Positions 55,955 to 64,000 of a DNA stretch of 64,000 bases are shown in pieces. Below the pieces are notes generated by a model. It was not told the origin of the DNA and did no database searches. It was given only the letters and a program-made list of their open reading frames with translations. Position numbers and translations under genes: made by a program. Source of the DNA: Sinotaia quadrata (Eukaryota > Mollusca > Gastropoda > Architaenioglossa > Viviparidae); the NCBI GenBank assembly GCA_028829895.1, contig CM054180.1, positions 98,082,135 to 98,146,134 on the forward strand. Reading direction: 5' to 3'. Within the stretch, counting starts at the first letter, position 1, and each line of letters begins with the position of its first letter.

Positions 55955-56500
55955 ACTCTTTTCCTTTATTCTTCTTTCTCTCTCTCCTCCCTGTTTCGTT
56001 TTCTCTCTCTCCTCCCTGTTTCATTTTCTCTCACTCCTTCCTGTTTCGTTTTCTCTTTCTCCTCCCTGTTTCGTTCTTTCCCCTCCCTGTTTCGTTCTTT
56101 CTCCTCCCCGTTTCGTTTTCTCTCTCCTCTCTGTTTCGTTTTCTCTCATTCCTTCCTGTTTCGTTTTCTCTTTCTCCTCCCTATTTCGTTCTTTCCCCTC
56201 CCTGTTTCGTTCTTTCTCCTCCCTGTTTCGTTTTCTCTCTCTCCTCCCTGTTTCGTTTTCTCTCTCTCCTCCCTGTTTCGTTTTCTCTCTCTCCTCCCTG
56301 TTTCGTTTTCTCTTCTCCCCGTTTCGTTTTCTCTCTCTCCTCCCTGTTTCGTTTTCTCTCCTCCTCCCTTACTGAACACTACCAATCTCCCCCATGTCTC
56401 TTTATTCTCCATCTCCTCCTCTCTTTCTTTTTCATTTCTCTCTCGTTTCCTTTCTTCTCTTCTTTCTGTCTTTTCCACTATTCTACCTCCTCTCTCACAG
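55955..56500. repeat. Polypyrimidine minisatellite, about 25 bp x 16
   Basis: tctcctccctgtttcgtttt is repeated to about 56375, followed by simpler CT-rich DNA. Nearly all C/T on this strand with one regular CG per unit. It gives the longest frames in the window (215 codons), all low-complexity F/S/L/P sequence and not genes. Confidence 0.96.
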
Positions 56501-56799
56501 ATCAAAGAAATTAAATTTTGTCCCTCAGCAGGACATTTCTTGACGCAATAATAAATAATTTTACAAAAAAGAATGCAGTCAAATTTGTAATACAAAAATA
56601 TTAAATAAGAACATTAAGATAAAATAAACAGCCATACTGCGGCGCCGTATTAAGGGAGTATATATTTTAGAGGGTAGGGATTACACAAGGCAAGTGTGGG
56701 ACAATTGGGTTAAATCTCAGGTTACTTCTAACACAACGTGTACAAGAAAAAGAACATTTAAAAAAAAAAAAGATTCAGAAGCAAAAGAGAATGAGAAAG
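56501..56799. other. AT-rich spacer
   Basis: A-run at 56758-56770. Nothing else. Confidence 0.5.
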
Positions 56800-57180
56800 G
56801 GGAGAAAAAAGTCTATAAATAATGTAAACTTTTGCCATGGCGTTGAACGATTCCCTAAAACTCCTTGAGCCCCTGTTGATCCACCCGACATTGTTGACAA
56901 TGTCGCCCTGATCGTCTTCCCACTGCGCGTGTATCGACTTTGTGTCACGTGCACAACACCAGATACGCAGCTCGTGCTTGGCAACGCACGCGCACATCGC
57001 TTCCGGGTGCTTGGGAAAGCTCCCCTTCGACTTTTCGTACACACAAACACGCAAGGTCTGCAAACTGTTACTGTTTAAAAAATTCAAAAGGAAGGACGTA
57101 ATCGATACTGTCGTAACACTTTTGTAGCCGTTACGTCTGTTTTCTTCCTTTAGATTGAATTTCCGCACCCCCACCCACCC
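56800..57180. other. GC-elevated single-copy island
   Basis: Unique DNA with a CACGTG-type E-box in tgtcacgtgcac (near 56943). Two overlapping minus-strand frames (138 and 91 codons) show no domain. Candidate regulatory DNA on the upstream side of the gene. Confidence 0.33.
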
Positions 57181-57609
57181 CAGCTTCCACTAGTTAGTTA
57201 ATGAAGTCTCTAAACTAGCACAAATGCACAGGTTTACAATTTATGACAGATGCCTTTGTACTGTCCCAAGGCAGGTGCAAATATTCTATGTTCTTTTATA
57301 GTTTATACCGTCTAAGGACAGGTTTAAATGTTCTGTGTCCCTTCTAACCGGCCAAAGACAGGTGGGAATGCTCTGTCCCGTTAACCTTCTCAAAGACGTG
57401 CAAGTACTCTTGTTTCGATTTCAAACATCACGCCGTTAGAACAGTGGCCAGACTCGACAGTTTCTTATATTGAACTGGTAGTTAACCAAGCGGCTTGTAA
57501 CAGAAAACAGTCATGTTAAAAAAATACACACATGCACGCATGCACACACGCGCACGCTCGAAACAAATTATGGCACACACACACACACACACCAACTCAA
57601 CACTTTTGC
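57181..57609. other. Non-coding DNA with short CA run
   Basis: Weak aggacaggt/aagacaggtg motif repeats near 57270-57370 and a CA run at 57573-57592. No gene. Confidence 0.5.
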
Positions 57610-58140
57610 TAAAGTAGGTCTGCTTGTAAAAAATATATCATCATCAGTCTGTCTGCTTGTAAAAATATATCATTATCAGTCTGTCTGCTTGTAAAAATAT
57701 ATCATTATCAGTCTGTCTGCTTCTAAAAAATATATCATTATCAGCCTATCTGCTTGTAAAAATATATCATTATCAGTCTGTCTGCTTGTAAAAATATATC
57801 ATTATCAGTCTGTCTGCTTGTAAAATATATCATTATCAGCCTATCTGCTTGTAAAAATATATCATTATCAGTCTGTCTGCTTGTAAAAATATATCATTAT
57901 CAGTCTGTCTGCTTGTAAAAATATATCATTATCAGTCTGTCTGCTTCTAAAAAATATATCATTATCAGCCTATCTGCTTGTAAAAATATATCATTATCAG
58001 TCTGTCTGCTTGTAAAAATATATCATTATCAGTCTGTCTGCTTGTAAAAATATATCATTATCAGTCTGTCTGCTTGTAAAAATATATCATTATCAGTCTG
58101 TCTGCTTGTAAAATATATCATTATCAGTCTGCTTGCTTCA
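57610..58140. repeat. Minisatellite, 32 bp x about 17
   Basis: ctgcttgtaaaaatatatca followed by ttatcagtctgt recurs about 17 times. Variants (agcctat, cttctaaaaaa) recur in the same order, suggesting a higher-order duplication within the array. Confidence 0.97.
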
Positions 58141-58730
58141 ATAAACACTATTATCATTTTTTTCCAGGAGAGATTTTCTTTCAGAATGTCTACATATGCA
58201 TTGATAAGTTAAACAAGCATTTATAATATTTTACGAACTGAAAGGGAGATTGCATTTTTACATCGCCACAAGTGTCAAAGCGGGTTGGAGAAGGACTGGG
58301 AATCCATTCAAGCTGTACTTAAGCTCATAAGCCTAATTAAATTGGATTTAAAGTAGACCGTTAGAACGTAAACAGAAAGTCGTGTGCTTTGTTCGATAAT
58401 GGAGATTTTAGCGCTGTCACATATAATTTCATCACACAAAAAATAAAAAAAAAAATAAATTAAGTAAAACACAAACTGAATCACTGGGGTAAAATATACC
58501 ATAAGATGGATTACAAAAAAAAAAATCATAAATAATGTGAAGATGATGACCATCCTGTTTTGTGAAGTTTGGATTACAAACTTGCAAGGGTAGGTCCCTA
58601 CTTTCAGGGTTCTCCTCAAGGTATATTCACTATGTAAGTCGCTGTTTCAGGAGTTAGGTCCCTTCTCCTTTTGTTCTACTATTGAGCGATGTTATGATGC
58701 TGACTGAAAAATTGTTTTTGAATGGTCTTG
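58141..58730. other. AT-rich spacer
   Basis: A-runs near 58446 and 58515. No gene. Confidence 0.5.
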
Positions 58731-58860
58731 TCTAAATTCGCTTTATGTGTTGCAGTTCGTTCTTGTCTGTCTAAATTCGCTTTATGTGTTGGAATTCGTT
58801 CTTGTCTGTCTAAATTCGCTTTGTGTGTTGGAATTCGTTCTTGTCTGTCTAAATCCGCAA
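58731..58860. repeat. Tandem repeat, 39 bp x about 3.3
   Basis: tctaaattcgctttatgtgt recurs every 39 bp. The multiple-of-three unit keeps a plus frame open; not a gene. Confidence 0.96.
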
Positions 58861-59264
58861 GATTTTCGTTGAACTACGTAGCATTCACTGTTCGTTTTGG
58901 TGACGCCAATTTACAATGGAAAACTGAAGGAGTGACGTCACTAATATGTCATCACATTAACAATCCCTCCATTTCATCACATACCACTAACTACAGTAAT
59001 CCCTTTCAAGCTGTTATCTCATATTAGCTTTTAAAGCAGCATGCATAAAACTTCCACACCAAAACATACTTCTGTGAGTGAATATCTTAATAGACAACAT
59101 TCCAGGTAAAAACAAATATGCGTACCAAGGGGTGGGGTGTGTCTGACAGACGTGATATAATTTATGTAATTAATAAGTTTAATTATACTGATCTCAAAGG
59201 TCGATGACATATCTTTGAATTATCCCCCTTACACAATTAATTCAGTGATTATTATTTCTCCATC
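58861..59264. other. Single-copy non-coding DNA
   Basis: Nothing recognised. Confidence 0.5.
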
Positions 59265-59580
59265 AGTGGCACACGGGCAATAAATACTACGTCACGGGCA
59301 ATAACTTAAAATGAAAGAGAAATCAATAAATACTACGTCACGGGCAATAACTTAAAATGAAAGAGAAATCAATAAATACTACGTCACGGGCAATAACTTA
59401 AAATGAAAGAGAAATCAATAAATACTAAGTCACGGGCAATAACTTAAAATGAAAAAGAAATCAAGAAATACTACGTCACGGACATAACTTAAAATGAAAG
59501 AGAAATCAATAAATACTAAGTCACGGGCAATAACTTAAAATGAAAAAGAAATCAAGAAATACTACGTCACGGTAAAATAA
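59265..59580. repeat. Minisatellite, 46 bp x about 6.5
   Basis: gggcaataacttaaaatgaa followed by agagaaatcaataaatacta and cgtcac recurs about six times. Most units carry the half-CRE CGTCA. The left edge (ggcacacgggcaataaatac) faintly resembles the SINE-like tail. Confidence 0.96.
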
Positions 59581-59714
59581 TACAGAACACATTAACAAAT
59601 GAACTCGATAAAAGGTTAAGAATTGACTAACTAGCAGTCAAGTTAAAATGTTCCATACATCAACATTATACCAACAAAACAATACAAACTAGAGATTTAC
59701 CATTCACGAATAGG

Positions 59715-60300
59715 ATGAGTTCTGATTATCAAATTATACACAATACCACATGAACAAGCCATAGCACACTAGTTACAATACCACATAAAAAGCGATAGTA
59801 CATTAATTACAACATTAAAAAAAGCCATAGTACCTTATTCACAATACTACATTAAAATACCATTGAACATTAAACACAATACACATAAAACTGCCATAGC
59901 ACATTAAAGACAATACACATAAAACTGCCATAGCAAATTAAATACGATAAACATAAAACTGCCATAGCACATTAAAGACAATACACATAAAACTGCCATA
60001 GCAAATTAAATACGATAAACATAAAAATGCCATAGAGCATTGAGGATCGTACCTCTTTTATAACGCATTAAACCCAACACCAGTTTAAATCCTAAAGTAC
60101 ATTAATCACAATACCACATAAAATGCCAAAGTACATTAATCACAATACCACATAAAATGCCAAAGTACATTAATCACAATACCACATAAAATGCCAAAGT
60201 ACATTAATCACAATACCACATAAAAATGCCAAAGTACATTAATCACAATACCACATAAAAATGCCAAAGTAAATAGATGACAATATCGTATAACATTGCG
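59715..60300. repeat. Degenerate to regular minisatellite, 33-34 bp x about 16
   Basis: Copies of acattaatcacaataccaca followed by taaaatgccaaagt. The array is irregular on the left (aaactgccatagcacattaa variants) and nearly perfect at 60090-60260. Confidence 0.94.
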
Positions 60301-60309
60301 CATTAATCA

Positions 60310-60535
60310 CCAAACCACTTTAAATGCATTTACGCTCTAAATACGATAACAGTTCTTGAAATACATTTACGCTTTAAATACGAAAACAGTTCTTGAAATA
60401 CTATAGAGCTCTAAATACAAAAACAGTTCTTGAAATACTATAGAGCTCTAAATACGATAACAGTTCTTGAAATACATTTACGCTTTAAATACGAAAACAG
60501 TTCTTGAAATACTATAGAGCTCTAAACGCCATACA
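60310..60535. repeat. Tandem repeat, about 37 bp x 6
   Basis: taaatacgaaaacagttctt followed by gaaatacatttacgct or gaaatactatagagct recurs, the two unit types being interleaved. Confidence 0.95.
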
Positions 60536-60544
60536 ATTTGAAAT

Positions 60545-60940
60545 GTCAGAGTATCGTACCACTTAACCGCTCAAATAACAGTCTATAACTTTGACCATTC
60601 TACTACGTTAACCGTCCAAATAACAGTCTATACTCTATAACTTTGACCATCCTACCACGTTAACCGTCCAAATAACAGTCTATACTCTATAACTTTGACC
60701 ATCCTACCACGTTAACCGTCCAAATAACAGTCTATACTCTATAACTTTGACCATCCTACCACGTTAACCGTCCAAATAACAATCTATACTCTATAACTTT
60801 GACCATCCTACCACGTTAAGCCCAAAAACAGTCTATACTCTATACTCTATACTCTATAACTTTGACCATCCTACCACGTTAACCGCCCAAATAACAGTCT
60901 ATACTCTATAACTTTGACCATCCTACCACTTCAATCGCCA
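60545..60940. repeat. Minisatellite, about 53 bp x 7
   Basis: accgtccaaataacagtcta followed by tactctataactttgaccat and cctaccacgtta recurs seven times. One unit has an internal tactcta expansion. Confidence 0.96.
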
Positions 60941-61005
60941 AGCATGCGCGTTCTCTATACAAGGTCAACGAATTCACAGGAATATAACTTCAGTGTGTAA
61001 GTGCA
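60941..61005. other. Short spacer
   Basis: Nothing recognised. Confidence 0.5.
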
Positions 61006-61118
61006 TTGTTCTCTGCATTAACTGCTGCATGCATTGTTCTCTGCATTAACTGCTGCATGCATTGTTCTCTGCATTAACTGCTGCATGCATTGTTCTCTGC
61101 ATTAACTGCTGCATGCAT
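61006..61118. repeat. Tandem repeat, about 28 bp x 4
   Basis: tgttctctgcattaactgct followed by gcatgcat recurs. Each unit contains the palindrome TGCATGCA. Confidence 0.96.
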
Positions 61119-61879
61119 TATTGCCTCCCATGTCTGTTGAAATACAAGGGAAACAATGCTCCAGGATTGGGATTTTTGTTGTTGTTTCTTTCTATGCACC
61201 CCTCCACCCCCCATCTCCTTTTCACTTGGGAAGGAGGTTGTGTGTTTGTTTTTTTATTTTGGTTTATTTGTGCAATATTTATTATTTTTTAAACACATAA
61301 ATTAATTACCTTCCTTGTTTCATCTGTTTAGATAACTGTTGATTTATTATCTTTTAATTTATTAAAAAACAACAATGATAGATGAAACACGACAAAGCCA
61401 CTCCATCACTTCGGGTTTTACACACGGATGCACGCAAACACCTCGACAACAGTCATTTTTCACATAAGCATTTCAATCGCAACTTTCGGACTCGGAAAGG
61501 TAAAATGATTTCGGCCACTGTCACGTCTTTAGATCTTTCAATCTTGAGCTTAAATTAAAGGGGGATAAGCCAAGGAGCAAACACTCTGGGAAGTGGGAAT
61601 GATGCGAGCGAGCGCGTGAACAGCACTTTGATTGACATGTGTAAAAATAACTTCAACCGCCATTAATACATTTCCATGACAAATAATATTAACCAAGAGT
61701 ATCTGCCATTTAAAATTTTTGGGCAATAGTGTTATCCTCTGAAATCATGGCTCAGTGGTTTCTAAAGTTTACTTTTAAAATTAATTTTTTATGTCCTGTC
61801 TGCTAATTAACCTGAACATTTCTTCCCCCCCCCCCCCCGAGACGAAATTTTCTACTCTCTAGAACTGGATCACATTATA
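61119..61879. other. Non-coding DNA with GC-moderate patch and C-run
   Basis: AT-rich at 61230-61380. A unique patch 61380-61680 could be regulatory. A C homopolymer of about 13 lies at 61826-61838. Confidence 0.45.
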
Positions 61880-61992
61880 GTCATTCAGGTCATTCTCAGC
61901 AAAAACAATCTCTTAGAGTCATTCAAGTCATTCTCAGTAAAACAATCTTTTAGGGTCATTCAGGTATTCTCAGTAAAAACAATCTCTTAGAA
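61880..61992. repeat. Tandem repeat, about 38 bp x 3
   Basis: gtcattcaggtcattctcag followed by caaaaacaatctcttaga recurs with small indels. Confidence 0.95.
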
Positions 61993-63499
61993 GAAAAGGA
62001 ATAAGTGTGGGAGGGAAAACTGACAGCAAACTAAAAAGTCCCCAACAGTGAAATCAACCAAAGCGAGCTAGAGAAATCCAATTTGCATGAACATTTGCAT
62101 ACTTGAGACTTGTTGTAACTTGTCCTTGGGATACTTGCCCTTTGTGTTATATTTTCGGTGCTTCCCACGAACTCGGATTTCTTATAGATTTAATTATGTT
62201 GCTGTGGGCTAGTGCAGGCTAATGGTTGAATCAGTCTGTTGCTTTTGTTTTCGAAGTTTGGTTGATCGACATATTATATTATATTATAATTAGAAATATT
62301 ATATTTAGAGGAATATTTTGTTGTATATACTTTTACTTGAAGGTAATTTAACCTTGACAAGCTTGGTTTAATATATACTTTTGAGAGGGAATGTGTGGAC
62401 AACCTCTGTGCTTGAGATATATGTGACAATGACAGGTTATACTGTGCCTACCTATGATATGCTACACATTTTTAATGATTTTATCCTGCCATTTCAGACT
62501 GTAACATCCCAGTCTTTGTGTCAGTGCCAGCTTATGTTTCTGTGCAAAGCATACCAGAGTCTTTGTAACAGCGCCAGTGTATCTTACGGTGCAAAGCCGT
62601 GACATGCCAGGCTTTGTGCCAGATGAAGTTGCTGTGAAGGCTGTCATATGTCGGGCTTTATGATCTTGCCCTTGTCTTGTGGTCAGATTGTGGTCCATCC
62701 AGCAATCTCTCATCGCCAAGCTTGGTGGGCAGAGGCTGAACAACAAGATTGATTTTTATCTTCGGCTCACATCTTCATACAACTGTGTACGCATATATAA
62801 TAAAACACCCCTCTCTTTGCCAGCCACGTTTCCACTGAACTCGCCGCCATTAAAGTCAGACAACGTGGCAGCTGCGAATGGGAAATAGTGCCTTTTACTA
62901 CGTCACAGTGACATGCGCACTAGACTATTGGCAGTCAACCAAACAGATAAACGGACTAGCGCACTCAAGTCGAGAGTACAGTTCACTCTTGGGTCATGTA
63001 GGGAAAAAACTTTATGCCCCTGTCTTTTCTTAAGCTAGCCACGTTTAGGAGAATGTAGATTAAGAGAAAGACAGGAACGAGGAAGGAAAAGAAAGGAATG
63101 AAAAGTGAGACGAATAAGAAATAAAGAACTCAAGTCTGCTATTCGCCCGGCCTCAGCAATCTAAAGGCAGGCGAGGGAAGGGGGAGGAAGCTGAAGGTCA
63201 AGATGGATAGGTAGTATGGAGGATTGGTGCCTGACTTAATTTCATATTAAATTCTTTAAAACAAAGCTTTAAAGAAAATGCTCCATATTTGCAAAATGTT
63301 GGAAGGAAATGTCACTTAGTAAATAATTTGCTTCAAAATTATAAATATCTCAAATAGTAAAAAAAAGAAAAAAATTGTTTTGATAAATAGAATCATTATT
63401 AATATTTTTTCCACCACCCCTCGAAATAATTGCTATTAAAAAAGATAAAAGAGAAACAAGGTGTACTTAGCTATGAGTGTATTGTCATTATTTTTTTTT
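61993..63499. other. Mostly single-copy non-coding DNA
   Basis: At 62500-62650, motifs ccagtctttgtgtcagtgcc and gtgcaaagc recur loosely, so an old repeat is possible. A GC-moderate patch lies at 62800-62980. AT-rich elsewhere. No gene. Confidence 0.45.
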
Positions 63500-63790
63500 A
63501 TCCAATCGCTTTACGGGAGGAAGGCACGTGTCGCTGATCACGTGCTGGAAGGGGGGGGGGGGAAGGGAGCTTGAAAACGGAACACGGAACAGTGTGGTCG
63601 CCACCAGGCCCGTGAAGATGTGATGACACACGTTGGGCCGGGAAGCCGACACGCGTCACCCCTATGTCTGCAACTTTAACAACGACTCAGTGTATACTAC
63701 ACTCGCAGTTAGAGAAGAAATCCCTGAAAAGTGTGGGCGACCGCGCGCGCAGTCGGACTGACCCACCACTTTGACGTGGAAAAGACTAAG
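63500..63790. promoter_or_regulatory. CpG-rich single-copy island with paired E-boxes
   Basis: Two CACGTG sites lie 15 bp apart (63525-63530 and 63539-63544), followed by a G-run (63550-63562) and CpG-rich DNA (gaccgcgcgcgcagtcgg near 63739). It could be a promoter or enhancer upstream of the Lmx1-type gene; no transcription start can be assigned. Confidence 0.35.
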
Positions 63791-64000
63791 TAGTGCAGAC
63801 AAGAGAGAGAATAGGATTAAATTGATGATTAGCAACTTTTAAATATATATATATATTTTAGAAAGCCTTTTAAAGTGTGCTTGGTATTAGACACGCCCAG
63901 TTAGAGACAGATAAAACTTTTAAATATGTAAATGATATTTCCCAGTCTTTCTTCCCTTTGTTATACGCACACACTCATTAAAAGACACACACACACACAG
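63791..64000. other. AT-rich end of window with short CA run
   Basis: A tatata run lies near 63844-63856 and a CA run at 63986-63999. Nothing else. Confidence 0.6.

Noticed and set aside
55444..55956. 170-codon minus-strand frame
   Set aside because: Produced by a tandem array of about 43 bp; the repeated peptide only mirrors the DNA repeat.
55904..56551. 215- and 212-codon frames
   Set aside because: They run through a polypyrimidine tandem array; the translations are low-complexity F/S/L/P repeats.

Overview
The window looks like non-coding DNA of an animal nuclear genome. It is AT-rich and has no bacterial gene layout. It carries dozens of microsatellites and minisatellites, and one clearly recognisable exon with splice signals. 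That exon (minus strand, 39974-40169) encodes the first LIM zinc-finger domain of an Lmx1-type LIM-homeodomain transcription factor. A bilaterian is certain enough; a lophotrochozoan, perhaps a mollusc, is my guess from the style of the sequence and cannot be proved here.

Layout relative to the gene, which reads right to left: everything from 39973 down to 1 is downstream of the exon. No second LIM domain or homeodomain was recognised there, so this is probably one intron of at least 40 kb. Everything from 40170 to 64000 lies upstream of the exon and is either an earlier intron or 5' flank. No other protein-coding exon can be supported; one weak exon-like stretch at 22565-22654 is flagged.

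The non-coding DNA has three textures. (1) AT-rich filler. (2) More than fifty unrelated tandem arrays, with units of about 21-80 bp and 2 to about 26 copies, plus long (CA)n, (GT)n, (GATA)n, (ACC)n and polypyrimidine tracts. (3) Single-copy islands of higher GC, typically 200-1000 bp, which are the best candidates for cis-regulatory elements or unrecognised untranslated exons. Notable islands are 180-560, 7290-7720 (a POU octamer dyad), 16200-17060, 22780-23330, 30770-31400, 36540-37560, 45090-45560, 48020-48420 and 63500-63790.

Dispersed repeats are present. One family of about 1.3 kb has three copies (2361-3680 +, 51445-52590 +, 17210-17558 -). A short SINE-like family has three related segments on the minus strand (near 21190-21350, 40611-40690 and 55030-55095). 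Several arrays multiply a known transcription-factor motif: CACGTG E-boxes at 1597, heat-shock-element-like sites at 25674, CRE sites at 27561, a TGATGTCA dyad at 46127, GGAA ETS cores at 47715 and AGATAAG at 38736. A near-perfect 39-bp-arm hairpin sits at 32200-32289. No tRNA, rRNA, CRISPR array, phage or prokaryotic element was seen.
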